This document shows positions 34,971 through 45,955 of a stretch of 64,000 nucleotides of DNA, piece after piece. Location: positions 3,720,001-3,784,000 of the forward strand of contig JAHCVI010000001.1 of NCBI GenBank assembly GCA_019096155.1. Reading direction: 5' to 3'. Numbering within the stretch: position 1 is the first letter of the stretch; every line of letters begins with the position of its first letter. Source of the DNA: Staphylotrichum longicolle. Taxonomy: Eukaryota > Ascomycota > Sordariomycetes > Sordariales > Chaetomiaceae. The translations under genes and the position numbers were made by a program. The notes beneath the pieces are model-generated. The model was not told where the DNA came from and did no database searches. It worked only from the letters and a program-made list of their open reading frames with translations.

Positions 34971-35337
34971 TTGTGGAGGTGGAGTCCACTTCGTTTTTCC
35001 CGTCCCCAGATCCGTTCGTCCCTGACCCATTGACTCGCGTGCTTCGCGCTTTATTCGTCTTTGGTCCTCAAACTGCTCGACGTCTTGAACGAACGACGTT
35101 TGCAACAGACAGACGATAGCATTTGCTGCGTTGCGACTTTCGGAGCTTCAGATCTAGCTCCCGCAGAAACAGTCTTACAGGAAACTTCCGGGAGAACGTC
35201 TTCCTCGGCATCCGGAGACACGGGCTTGGCATTCGGCACGGCGATTTTTCGGATATAACCCCGTCGCCGTCGACACTCTTGCACCGGCAGGACTCGTTTG
35301 GAGGAAAGGAGCAGAAACACACATACCAGAAAAAGCC

Positions 35338-36541
35338 ATGGCGACAAAAGTTAGCAAGGATGGCAAGAAGCCGCCCTCCGCGGCCACCAACCTCATCGGT
35401 GAGCCCCCGGCAGATCCCGGCCGCGCCCCGACCCCTGGCCGGTCCGCGTGCGAGTATGCGCCATACTGACAGGCTGCAGCTGGTGGTGGTGCCGGTATGA
35501 TGGAGGCGTTGGTGTGCCATCCACTTGGTGAGTTTGTCTTTTAGAGAGGAAAAAAAGAAGCGGTGACGCAAGCTGACATGTGACACACTCCAGACACCAT
35601 CAAGGTGCGCATGCAGCTCTCACGGCGGGGCCGCCAGCCCGGCATGCCCAAGCGCGGCTTCGTCGCGACCGGCGCCGAGATCGTGCGCAAGGAGACACCC
35701 CTCGGCCTGTACAAGGGTCTCGGCGCCGTGCTCACGGGCATCGTGCCCAAGATGGCCATCCGCTTCACCTCGTTCGAGTGGTACAAGCAGCTGCTCGCCA
35801 ACAAGGAGACGGGCGTGCTCTCGGGCCAGGCCCTCTTCTTCGCCGGTCTCTCGGCCGGTGTCACCGAGGCCGTCGCCGTCGTCACCCCGATGGAGGTCGT
35901 CAAGATCCGCCTGCAGGCCCAGCACCACAGCATGGCCGACCCGCTCGACGTGCCCAAGTACCGCAACGCCGCCCACGCCCTCTACACCATCGTCAAGGAG
36001 GAGGGTGCCGGCGCCCTGTACCGCGGCGTCTCGCTGACCGCCCTGCGCCAGGGCAGCAACCAGGCCGTCAACTTCACCGCCTACACCTACTTCAAGGAGT
36101 GGCTGTACCAGTGGCAGCCCGAGCACCAGGGCGCCAACCTGCCCAGCTACCAGACCACCCTGATCGGCCTGGTGTCGGGCGCCATGGGCCCGCTCAGCAA
36201 CGCCCCCATCGACACCATCAAGACCCGTCTGCAGAAGATGAAGGCCGAGCCCGGCACCACCGCCCTGCAGCGCATCACCCGCATCGCCGGCGACATGTTC
36301 AGGTTTGTCCCCCTTCCACCCCTTCAACCTCCCCCCTTTCTCCGATATCGGCAAGACGCTGACTGAGTCGTAAAAAAACAACAGACAAGAAGGTGTCCAC
36401 GCCTTCTACAAGGGCATCACGCCCCGCATCATGCGCGTCGCCCCCGGCCAGGCCGTCACCTTCACCGTCTACGAGTACCTCAAGCAGCGCCTCGAGAAGA
36501 GCGGGCCGTCTTTCATCACGGGGGGAAGGTACGAGGAGTAA
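35338..36541 (+). CDS. SFC1: Mitochondrial succinate-fumarate carrier (Sfc1/AcuL)
   Basis: Predicted 324-aa inner-membrane carrier. Exons are 35338-35398, 35480-35527, 35594-36302 and 36385-36541, with introns of 81, 66 and 82 bp. The threefold repeat of the mitochondrial carrier family is intact, with signatures PLDTIKVR (35-42), PMEVVKIR and PIDTIKTR, six membrane helices and AGG..G at the start of helix 1. Substrate-diagnostic stretches match Sfc1 rather than citrate or oxaloacetate carriers: CHPLDTIKVRMQ, KMAIRF(T/S)S(F/Y)E, VVKIRLQAQH, LYRGVSLTA.RQ, PLSNAP(I/L)DTIKTRLQK and GITPRIMRVAPGQAVTFTVYEY. Sfc1 exchanges cytosolic succinate for mitochondrial fumarate and is needed for growth on acetate or ethanol through the glyoxylate route. 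In Aspergillus the orthologue is AcuL, regulated by acetate; regulation here is unseen. Confidence 0.94.
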
Positions 36542-37499
36542 AATCCACCACACCCAAGAACAACAAACCCATTGCCCCCCATATTACCCGCATTCCCTCC
36601 ACCACCCTCTCTTCCTCCTCCCTCCCTCCCTCCCTCCTTGGATACTCCCCGTTCCTGGATTGGATTGGACTGGACTGGACTGGACTGGATTGGACTGGAT
36701 TAGACTATAACCCTGCCGACTCTGTTTTCCATGTTGGATTTGGGATGCATGACGCATTGCGTGGTTAAGGGTTGGGGTTTGGGGTCTTGTCGATTCTTGC
36801 TCTTTGTTTTTTTTTCCGTTGTGAGGATGGGTTTGCTGATAGAGGGTTTCTCTCGTCTTTTCTCCTGTTGCAGTGCTACCGATCGCGAGTTTGACAGCAT
36901 GAAGGCCAAGGCTTCTTAAACGACGGGAGACTGAAGGGAGGGGGGGAAGTGGTTGGATAATGGGGCGGTTGGGAAAAGAAAAATTGGAAATCTTATAAGG
37001 GAGGCGGATGGGGAAAAGTAACAAGATGATGACTCTTTGGAGTGGTGGTCTTGAGGGGAGGTATTGTGATTGCCGGGGCCTTGCAGCATTTGGACGGCGC
37101 TTTGATGTGCTAGATTTGGGTTGGGTTGCTGTTGTTTTTCTAATTGTATATATGTATAGAAGGACATATGTTGCTTTGCCTTGTTCATACTCTCTGATGT
37201 TTGTCCAAAACCTTGAGACAGATCCTCAAAAGCAACATTACGGCAGTGGGTCAAGGTGACATGCAGATGAGGTTCATGGACGACAAAAACTCGAAACGCC
37301 GGTGACCCCGTAGATGAACGATCTGCTAGCCTAACATAGCAATGAATTGCTGGTTCAATGGTTTCATCCTTGAACCTGAACATAAGGATACTAACTCTTG
37401 AATAACACTCAGACTGATATTGTTCCAATCCATCAAGCAGGTGTGTCAAAGAAAAGAACTTTGAAGACACCCAGACCAACCCCCAGGACCAGACAGACT
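36542..37499. other. Convergent 3' region with a pentamer repeat
   Basis: No gene recognised in 958 bp between the carrier (plus) and the P450 remnant (minus). (CTCC)n at about 36616-36637 and a GGACT/GGATT tract at 36655-36706 lie in the carrier's 3' flank. Confidence 0.45.
36655..36706. repeat. GGACT/GGATT pentamer repeat
   Basis: About ten 5-bp units of GGACT or GGATT in tandem, 115 bp after the carrier stop codon, probably within its 3' UTR or just beyond. Confidence 0.85.
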
Positions 37500-39346
37500 T
37501 CAATCCCTGGCAGGTCCCAACCGCACATAACATTGTGCCGGCTCATGCGCAAACTTTTGCACCGAGTCATAGTCATTCAACTCCCTCGGCAGCGCAAGCA
37601 GGTCAAAGTGCCACACAATCAGCGCAAACTCGAACCTCAACTGCATCAGCGCAAACCTCTTCCCGAAACACGCCCTCGGCCCCATCCCAAACGGAAGGGT
37701 CGGGCCCGCCGCGGCATCAAACACTTCCTTCCCATCCTCCTCAAGCTTCAACCACCTCTCCGGCCGAAACTTCTCGATCCCCTCATCCTCCCACACCCCG
37801 GTCAGCGCCCCCGTCGACCGCTCCCTCCTTTCTCGCCCCGGGACTCCTCTCTCATCCCCGACCTCAATATTCCCCTTCAGATACCCCGCCCCATTCGCCA
37901 TGATAAACACATCCGTCCCTTTCGGCACATGCCGCCCCATCACCGTCGTGTCCACCTGCGCCCGGCGCACGAGAAACGAGATGGGCACTCCGCACCGCAG
38001 CACTCCTCCACCACCGCGTCCAGGTAGGGCACGTTGAGCCCCGCCATGTCGGCATAGCTCGGCGTCTCGCCCACGACGACGCCGGGCATGGCGGCGCGCA
38101 GGTCGCGCCGCAGGCGGGCCTGCACGGCCGGGTGGTCGGACAGGAACTTGACGCCCCACGCGAGGGTGGTGGCTGCGGTGTCGTGGCCGGCCAGCATGAA
38201 GCCGAAGAACTCGTCGGCGATGGCGCGGGAGTGGTAGGCCGGCGGCCGGCCGGCCTTGATGGCGAGGGAGCGCTCGCGGAGGAGGACGGAGTGGAGGGCG
38301 GTGCGGGGAGGGTCGGTGTCGGTCGCGGTGCTTTTGGTGTCGGAGCTGGGGGCTTCGGCTGACATGAGAGCCAGGCATGCGTCGACTGAGTCGTGGATGT
38401 ACGCGTCCTTGATGGCTGTTGCCCGTTTCATGTAGGGGAAGAGGCGGAGGAAGAAGGAAGTGAGGCGGGGAAAGGGGGAGAGCTGGACGGTGCCGACAAA
38501 GTGGTCAAGAGTCAGCACCGCGGAGAAGATGCGAGGAATGGGGGCGGAGGGGAAGGAGATAGGCTGGTCGGGGTTTGAGGGGAGGCCAGCAGGGTGGGTT
38601 GCCATTGGGAGAGAACACGGAGGCGTGCGGTGGTGATATTGTCGGACTCCGGGTGGCCAAACATAGCGGCAAAGAGGCTGTCGAGCCCCATATAGGTGAT
38701 GTCGTAGTGCGCGACGAAGGGGCGGCCCTCGGCCAGCTTGCACTTGAGTTGCCAGACCTTGATCATAGTGATAGCCGAGTTGTATAATCGTGGTCCAATG
38801 GTCTGCGTGAGAAATGCTGGTGTCATCAAGTGACTGATGAGGTTGCGGTTGTCCTTGAAGCGGTTGTCGGTTGTCAGAGACGGAAGATGGTGCTCGGGCA
38901 AAATGCCGTCGAATACGTCGGCTATGAACCCGCTGCGGTCAAACTCCTTGGTTCGCCGCCGAAGGATGTCCTGGCTCTCGAAGGGGTCTGTTAACACCAG
39001 CCATGGTAGGGCCGTGGGCTTGATGAAGACTTGGACAAGGGGACTGTGGTGCCGCTCCGTCAGCGACGTCAGCCAGCACTGCTCATGCTCTCGTTAGTCT
39101 TCTTGACTCGGAAGGCATATTGAGTGGCCTAGAAGGAGAACTGACAAAGATCCGCTTTGTGCGCCTCACATAGCTCAGCAACTCAGGGACATCGCCAAAC
39201 AGTTTGCGGGAAGCATCGTGGTTGTACGGAATATCGGGGAGCGGTCGGGGCAGTGCAGCTTTGTACACGCTATATGCAGCGTACACGCCAACAAGGAACA
39301 CTGCAACTAACACGATACCCTCGTCAGTCAAAATCACGGCACCCAT
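37500..39346 (-). pseudogene. Cytochrome P450 with at least one coding frameshift
   Basis: A complete fungal microsomal P450 can be followed only by changing frame. Exon 1 (39346-39146) gives an N-terminal membrane anchor and a PRPLPDIPYN hinge. After a 67-bp intron with a CTAAC branch, exon 2 from 39078 continues with TREF-like block RRRTKEFDRS. Near 38590 the frame must shift, although a weak 53-bp intron (38564-38616) could also bridge it. The second frame holds the I-helix AGHDTAATT. At 38003-38008 one base is missing inside the K-helix: GAG GAG is followed at once by TGCTGCGG where the family needs EEVLR (ExxR). The third frame carries FRPERW and the haem-binding loop PFGMGPRACFGKR. All other motifs are intact, so decay is recent or the deletions are assembly errors. 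It diverges from the terpene synthase at 40395. Confidence 0.85.
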
Positions 39347-40394
39347 TCTGTAACAGGTGGCCAGCTCTGAGTGGTCTTAGATAGAAGGTGCAGTTGTGGA
39401 TTGCGAGGAGAAAGGAGGAACTTGAGAGAGCGAGCAAGGAGTCCGGGATGCTAGTCGGGGCCTCGCTATAAATCTCAGCGTTGACACGAGCTCTCCTTCA
39501 GCCTGTCTTGTGCTCTGCAAGATCGGCAAGATTCTTCCCATGCCCACCATGGCCTGCCGGGCTGCTGACAGCAACGGGCGAGTAGCTCAGCCGAGTGTCT
39601 ACCTTAGGTTAGGCACTTTGCCTCCATGAAGAATCCTGAGAGCGTTTCTTATCCAATCGCAACTGAGGACCGGGTGGCAATCTGTCGCATCCGCACGCCG
39701 TCCAAGATTATCGGCAAATAATCATCGCGATAGGAACACACTGCGTTTCACTATCCTCATGTCGGGACAGCAAGATGATGGCGAACTGCGTGTGATGAGT
39801 TCGTTGGTGGTGAGGAAGAAGATGTGATCTGGAAAGGGTGACTTGCCTCCCACACCTCGTGGTTTGTAGGATCAAGGCCGTCGCCGTCATATTTCGTTAA
39901 CCTGCCCACGAAGAGTAGATCAGGCCCTTAACCGCCAATCACTATGGCATGAGATGGTGTTTAAGCTCGAGGCGACAATCCTCGCTGCGAGGCTACTATT
40001 TCAATAGGTACACGAAGTGGCAATGACGGCATGCTTGCATGCTTACTCGAGATGTCAAGTGTGTAGATAGAGCAAACGAAGGTATTTTGTTGGCGTATCG
40101 GCGTGTTCAGGAGACCGTTGGCAGGATCAAAACCCTGCAGCGGTCCACCCACACCCTCTAGCATTTTCCGCGGGCGAAGTTGGGAGGATTGGCACTGCTT
40201 ACGCACCTCTATCAGTAGCAGGAACACAACCGGATGAGCAGCGATCCGATAAGACCCCTTAAGTTTGGAGTCACAAAACAACACACTGATGATCTTATGG
40301 GTATATAACCCCAAATATTTCTGCTGAAGTAGTGCTCGGAAATCAACAACCAAGGTCAAACACTCCTTCTCAAATCAACTCCAAAGCCCGAACC
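39347..40394. other. Divergent promoter, P450 remnant and terpene synthase
   Basis: A 1.05-kb bidirectional region with no gene recognised. A TATA-box candidate lies 77 bp before the terpene-synthase ATG and is listed separately. Short frames through 39960-40360 lack conserved blocks. Confidence 0.45.
40312..40318 (+). promoter_or_regulatory. TATA-box candidate of the terpene synthase gene
   Basis: TATATAA at 40312-40318, 77 bp upstream of the ATG at 40395, a normal distance for a short fungal leader. Assignment is by sequence and position only. Confidence 0.45.
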
Positions 40395-41720
40395 ATGAAC
40401 GAACCCAGCACCATTCGATTGCCGCATATGGAAGGGTTGTGGCCGTGGCCCCGGGCTGTCCATCCTGATCTGGCAAATGTCAAGCAAGAATGCCTTGACT
40501 GGAGTGCCAGTTTTGGGGCGTTTAACCTGGAGAGAGATGGACCGATCTATGAGAAAGGAAATTTCAGTATGGCCCCTACTAAAATCCCTATCTTATGCAT
40601 AGTACCTCCGTTACTCACAGAAAATTGAAGCTCTCCTGGCAGGCTTGATGTTTGCACGTACATCAACAGGTAACAACCCGTCTATAAATCCAGTGTAATT
40701 GTCAATGATCGCTAGAATCGCTGATAAAGCTGCTTTAGGAGCGATGCGGTCGCTCTGCGACTTGATGCATCTCCTTTTTACCTTTGACGAGCATTCAGAT
40801 GGGCGGTCTCCTGAAGAGGTTTGGCATCAAGCCGAGATTCTTTCGGATGCCCTGAATTACCCGGACAAGCCCCGTCCAGATGGGGAATGGGTTGGCGGCG
40901 AATTTGCTAGGCAGTATGGCGCCCTGGACTGATAGGAGTTTCGTTGATGCTGACAGCAATACTAGGTTCTGGCACCGGCTTCCAAAGGCTACCAACGACA
41001 GGTTCCGCCGTCGCTACCTACCTCGATGGATTGAGCACGTTGGATCCATCGCCAAACAGGCGGAGCATCGATCGCGCTCGCGAATCCTTGACCTGGACAG
41101 CTATTTCACGTTGCGACGGCTCACCATTGGGACGCACTTGATCTATCTTCTGTTAGAGCACGACATGGAGATACCCGACAACATAAGGGAGCACCCAACC
41201 CTGATTGAGCTAGAGACTATGGCTAGCGATCTCATCATCATCTCCAATGTAAGTTTCTTTGAGCGAGTGAGCAAGCTTAGTCGATGTAATTAAGTACTTG
41301 CTTACCCATCTAATACCTTAGGACGTGCTTTCGTACAACAAGGAGCAGGCAGTTGGTGACGATGAGCACAACATCATCACAGTCATCATGAAGCAGTTCG
41401 ATTTGGACGTTCAGGAGGCTATGGATAAAGCCGGCGAAATCGTACGCCAGAGGATCGAGGGGTTCAATGTCCTGTATCAACAGTTGCCCCGTTATGTCGG
41501 GCCCGTTGATCTGGATGTTCAGAAGCTGGTCGACGGCATTGCGAACTGCGTGAGCGGCAACCTGCACTGGAGCTACGAAAGCCAGAGGTACTTTGGTACG
41601 CGTGGGCCAACAGTTAGAGAGACCCGGATTGTGGGCTTGTTGCCCAAGGCGGATGGAAGCATTGGAGTTTCCCAGGCGTCGCCCATGCCCATCCCTCAGC
41701 GTCAGGAGTTGACGGTGTAA
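40395..41720 (+). CDS. Class I sesquiterpene synthase-type terpene cyclase
   Basis: Predicted 355-aa cyclase, normal length for fungal sesquiterpene synthases. Exons are 40395-40566, 40631-40669 (39 nt), 40739-40913, 40966-41248 and 41322-41720; introns 2 and 3 have good CTGAT/CTGAC branch sites, while intron 1 ends in a less common AAG. The first metal motif is D87-E-H-S-D91, a DExxD variant of DDxxD, within LCDLMHLLFTFDEHSD. The NSE motif is complete: N223-D-x-x-S227-x-x-x-E231 (ND VLSYNKE). A late Arg-Tyr pair (QRYFG) is the usual C-terminal element. The enzyme would ionise farnesyl diphosphate with magnesium and cyclise it; the product cannot be predicted. The neighbouring divergent P450 suggests a two-gene terpenoid locus, but that P450 appears broken. 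The synthase itself shows no disruption once the five exons are joined. Confidence 0.88.
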
Positions 41721-42219
41721 GGAGGATCGTTCTTAACCTGAACCAGGCGAATTGTTCACTTGGAATTTTAGGCCGCATAGAAGGTTTTAAATAGGACTCA
41801 TCTCATTCTTTCTATCTTTGCACTCTTTCCCTCTTCAGCCTCGTCTCGGAACTCTTAGAGCCATCATCAACTACATGCTGCAGGACATAGAATTGACGGG
41901 CCGTGACAAATGTCACAAACATGCAGTGGGCTAAGTGTGTGTGTGTGTGTGTCGAATGACTCACTGTACATACTTGCATGTTGCCGGTATTGTTGGATGT
42001 GTAGGAGGTTGCTACGGCCTTGGTTGTTGGCCTGCGTTGTTCCATGCATGTGTCGCTGCGTCAAAGGCCACCAACACGGCGAGTGACTCACGAGAACCCG
42101 CGAAACCGCTTGAATCGCTCCCTGACGGAACAAGAAAAGAAACATCTCCACCTCGGACTCTATCAAAGATTTTTTCTTCGCATGTTCTTCCGCAAAGAGT
42201 TCGTTGTTACCCTGTGAGA
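41721..42219. other. Spacer with a (GT)9 run
   Basis: No gene recognised in 499 bp. (GT)9 at 41935-41952 lies about 270 bp upstream of the next start codon. The segment also holds the terpene synthase 3' end. Confidence 0.45.
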
Positions 42220-43621
42220 ATGAAGGCCGAGGAGGGGCTTAAGGGCCTGGTTCACAGGATCAAGGCTCTGATCCGTCGCTCTTCATTAAAGAAGCGTCAA
42301 CAACCTCAGCGTCGCACCAAGCCATCACCAGCGTCCTCCGACTTACAAACTATTCATACTATCCCTTCTTCCAGACTCGAGTGCCTCCCCGCTGAGTTAC
42401 GTTGCCAGATCCTTTCCTCACTCCCACATCTCGATGACCTGAAGTGTGCCGCGCATGCCTCACCCGTCCTCTACCAACAGTACCGCGCGGACCGCAAGAT
42501 TATCCTCGACAATGTCCTCCGACAGACACTCGGCGACAAGGTCTTTGTCGATGCCTACGCAGTCCAGAAGTCCCTTCCGCTTGAGGGCCCGGCAGAGCTC
42601 CCTGTCAACCTAGCCGTCCAGTTCTTCATGATGGCATACCAAAAGCACTACTTGGACCCTTCCGTAATATCCAGCGAGTGCACCACCGAGGACCTGATCG
42701 GCATGGTAGCCTTCTACACATCCACCATCAAGCCCCTCCTCAACTCACTCCCCGCGATGCTCCTGCGCAACCTCGACCGGTCGCTGCAGCTCGGCAGTTT
42801 GAGCAGCACGGAGCGGACGCGCATCACGCGCGCTCTGTACCGCTTCCAGATGTGGTGCAATCTCTACGGCACCAGCGATATTGCCGCCGCACGCGACTGG
42901 CCGCTCGACCCGTTCGACATGCTGATGTATTTCTTCGAGGTCTTTCAGCCCTGGGAGATTGAGGAGATCTCGTGCATCCATACCTTTTTCATGGACATGT
43001 ACGACCGCATCTTTGTGGACGTACGATGGGACCTCGACAGTTCTAGCATACGCTTTCTGGACTCGCCCGGTGATTCCCTGCTCGGCGGGCCAGTTGATCT
43101 GAGTTGGGGGGACGATGACGGCGGTGAGTGTTTTGTGACAGTGCAGACAGTGGAAGACAGGATGCTGACTGCCTTTTCGCTGGGTACCAGACCACCGTAA
43201 GGAGCTCCAAAACGGGGTTGTCTCCCGGGGATTAGAGTTCCACCTCAAGATCATGCGGACAGACGACCACGAGGAACTCGTCAGGACACTCCACCCCGCG
43301 CTCAAGGTCGGGCTCAACTCGATCGACGACATCTTGGATCGGAGAATCACAATGATGAGACGCACGTTGAACCCGTCGGACAGGGACAAGGCCGAGCGGG
43401 ACCGCCAGCGCATGATGTTCAGAAGGGACCATGCGGACAAGCCGCCTGCTGCTTGGGTCATTCTTTGGAGGGGAGGATACAGCAACTACTACGGGGAGAG
43501 GATTCCTGTGAGCCTGAAGCGCTGGGGTTATGTCTTTTGGAACTGTGGCCGGCTGTCCAAGAGCCGGGGGAAGGAGGTTGTGACGAGAACATGGCCAACA
43601 GGTCGGCGAGCTCGAGGATAG
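42220..43621 (+). CDS. F-box-like protein of unknown function
   Basis: Predicted 444-aa protein from exons 42220-43123 and 43191-43621; the 67-bp intron has a GCTGACTG branch region and both joins keep the frame. After a basic N-terminus (KKRQQPQRRTKP), residues about 49-75 (SRLECLPAELRCQILSSLP, then LDDLKCAAHASPVLYQQY) form an F-box-type helix pair common in Sordariomycete F-box-like proteins. The middle contains a long helical region with LYRFQMWCNLYG, and the last exon is charged with RDKAERDRQRMMFRRDHADK. These features are typical of a large fungal family of F-box proteins without a known substrate domain. The start is the ATG at 42220; the frame is open upstream, but those residues look non-coding. 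A ubiquitin-ligase adaptor role is inferred only from the F-box. Confidence 0.72.
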
Positions 43622-44331
43622 CTTGGGTCAGAGATACTGATATCTGTTCATAAGAACACCAGACCAAGCTAGTATCTGTCGTGTCGTCCACTTGCCGCTG
43701 AAGGATGGATCGAGCTGTGAAGGAGATGATGACTCATGGTCGGTATTTAGTTATCGATTACTTCCAAGTAGTGTAATGCCCTGATTTTTCACATTCATCA
43801 TGATTTGTTCCGAGACGCAGCGCTCAGCATCCATTACCTTGATATGTACTAACGCAAGTTGATCTTGACTTGTTTGTTGGATGTCAGTTGCTTTATCAGT
43901 CATTACACTTGTTCTCGACGTGAACGCATCTGGCGATATACTGCTCACTGACAAAGATCATCTAAATCATACAACTGGCCTCTTCCTGCTTCCTTCATTT
44001 CCCTCCCGATACCCTTCCATAGTCCCTTATGGACTTGGTTCACTCCCACGCTGTGATGGACGCATTTGTGCAAGCCCTCCGCCGACTTTTTGACATTTTC
44101 CTTTGTGTTCTCCTCAAATGTACTCATTGTATTTCTCGTATCACTCGTGGTCACCTTCGTGGTCACCTTCGCGGTCACCTTCGCGGTCTTTGTCACCGTC
44201 TTCCTCATGGTCTTCCTCGTGGTCTTCCTCGTGGTCTTCCTCGTGGTCTTCCTCGTGGTCTTCCTCGTGGTCTTCCTCGTGGTCTTCCTCGTGGCCTTGG
44301 CCATCTGTATGCCGTCTTTGCCTTCGCACGA
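43622..44331. other. Convergent spacer containing a 12-bp satellite
   Basis: No firm gene. The 12-bp satellite at 44149-44300 makes several frames on both strands open. One minus-strand frame (44304-43945, 119 aa, real ATG) reads TTRK repeats and then a non-repetitive tail, but it starts only 28 bp after the stop of the minus-strand gene at 44332, so an independent promoter is unlikely. Confidence 0.4.
44149..44300. repeat. 12-bp satellite GGTCTTCCTCGT
   Basis: Seven perfect tandem copies of GGTCTTCCTCGT occupy 44209-44292. Upstream, three copies of GGTCACCTTCG(T/C) at 44149-44184 and a divergent linker look like older members of the same array. Because 12 is a multiple of three and no unit contains a stop, the frames crossing it stay open: TTRK or EDHE on the minus strand, LVVF or PRGL on the plus strand. 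Confidence 0.95.
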
Positions 44332-45955
44332 CTAATCAGTAGAAGGCATTCTCCGCAACTCTCCACCACGAGATAGTTGGTAGCAAAGAGCCACAACCAA
44401 CTCCCCGAGACCCTGCATGTGACTGCGAGTCGTGGTGCTAAACGGGCCGTACTCGTGCATCTGCATGAACCCTTGCGTCGACGGCAACTGGGTGGCCCCA
44501 ACAGCGCCGCGGATGTAGTCCACGCAGTCCGCGTCAAAGACCGCAAAGGTGAGGTACACCTCGTGGCGCTCTTGAGAAATTAGAAGGCGACTATGACGAA
44601 ATCAGAAATCAGTAAGTCCTCTTTATTTCGTTTTTTCTTCTTGTTCTGTCTTTTTCCCGTTTCGTTCGTTCCTTTTTTCCTTTTTCCGCGAGATGATCGA
44701 AAACGAATCAAACAATGAATGAAACGATTGAGAAAAAGACTTAACAAGGAAAGAGGCGAGAGACATAATGACATTGAGCAACATACCAAAACTTGTGGTC
44801 CGGCCTTTTTCGGGCCTCTGCCAGGTCTTTCGGGGGCTGCTGGCTGACCCATGCAACCATCTGAGCACCCTCCTGCATGCAGATGCCCGTGCGGTTGGCT
44901 CGACGGGAGAAGGGCTTGACTTCCATGATCCCAAAGATCCACTTCCCGAGCCCTTGGTTGCTGCGACGGCAGAGGGCTCCGTCCTAGTCGACGATGTCAG
45001 CGACAAACCTGGCGGCCTGGCTATATGAGCAAGCAAAGATTATTGGACATACCACTCGCGCTTCGTAGACCTTATTGCCATCCCGATCGCACACCCTGAA
45101 GGCGTATCGTCCGGGCGACCACATGCAATGGGGTCGAAGGTCGTCGCACTCCACCGTCAAGGAGCGAAGAAACACCACCAGTGCCACGTTGACGATCTCC
45201 TCGTCGTGCATTATTCTCTCGCGCAATGAACCTCCCTTGAAAGGGGACATTGGTGACATTGCCATGTCGGAAAGTGACAAACTCTGGAGTCCTGCTGTAA
45301 GGCCGTTCAGCCCACCAACACGGGCATCAGGCGTCGCTTTCCCGAATAATGACGTTATGTCGAGTTGGAAACCGAAGTCCGGTGTGCTTGGGCCTTTGTT
45401 GTGGCCTTGGCTTTTCACAGGAGTTGACAGGAACTGAAGGTGTGGCATCGGCGAGGGCGTTGACACGGCCGAGGGGTGACCAACGCTGGTGGAGGAGGCC
45501 GTCGGACTCGGCCTCGCTGCCCGAGATGGGGTGAAGTCAACTTTGGGGCTCGCGCCAGCAAGCCTTGCAGTGTTGGCATCATACTCGGCCAACCCTGCGG
45601 CCTCGAGCTGCGACTCCCAGGCGGCAGCAAACGTGCCAAGACCGACACAGCTTTGTCGTTTGCTTTGGACGGCGCCAAGATAGCGTTCCCATGCGTCAAG
45701 ACTCGACAGGAACCGTCTGGCGGAGTTTAGATGCTCTTGATCAATCCACTGCTCTCGATGGCAGATATTGTTCAGCTCGAACGCCTTCTTCTCGCTATCC
45801 CAAAGGACTCGGAGAAGTAAAAACTGCTGGAGAGAGATCTTGGAGGCCGAATCGCGCAAATTGGCCGTATGAATGGACTCATTTTCAAGCCTCGCTTCGC
45901 GCACTTTGTCCTGCCACTCCGCTAAATTCATTGGCAACCTGACTTCTTCGCTCAT
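44332..45955 (-). CDS. Fungal protein of unknown function, possible PD-(D/E)XK fold
   Basis: Predicted 452-aa protein. Exons are 45955-45053, 44983-44787 and 44590-44332; intron 1 is 69 bp with a GCTGAC branch site, and intron 2 is 196 bp, unusually long for this window. The first third is charged and helical, the middle (residues 130-220) Ser/Pro-rich, and the conserved-looking half starts at LRERIMHDEEIVNVAL. The pattern D-G-A-L near the start of exon 2, then IFGIMEVKPFSR and ICMQEGAQMVAWVS, resembles the D...ExK and following Gln-rich helix of PD-(D/E)XK nuclease-like domains in fungal proteins; this is an inference from spacing, not a match I could test. It ends with QMHEYGPFSTTTRSH and an amphipathic helix. 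It diverges from the gene at 47152. Confidence 0.65.

Larger units (their letters stand above)
32685..35337. other. 2.65-kb intergenic region
   Basis: No credible gene. Contains a (GGC)7 run at 33225-33247 and G/T-rich sequence to 34200. 34857-34970 is a strongly pyrimidine-rich tract (CTCTCCCTTTTT, TCTTCTTTG, CTCTCTGG), the kind often found just upstream of highly transcribed fungal genes, here ahead of the mitochondrial carrier. Confidence 0.4.

Noticed and set aside
35580..36381. Long frames overlapping the mitochondrial carrier on both strands
   Set aside because: They are out-of-frame readings of GC-rich carrier exons; the carrier frame alone has family motifs.
38564..38616. 53-bp intron as the full explanation of the first P450 frame change
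   Set aside because: It is in phase, but the donor is weak, no branch site is visible, and it would remove a segment (NPDQPISFP side) that looks like conserved P450 coding sequence; kept only as an alternative.
43945..44304. 119-codon TTRK-repeat frame as a separate gene
   Set aside because: It begins 28 bp after the upstream gene's stop on the same strand and its openness is explained by the stop-free 12-bp satellite.
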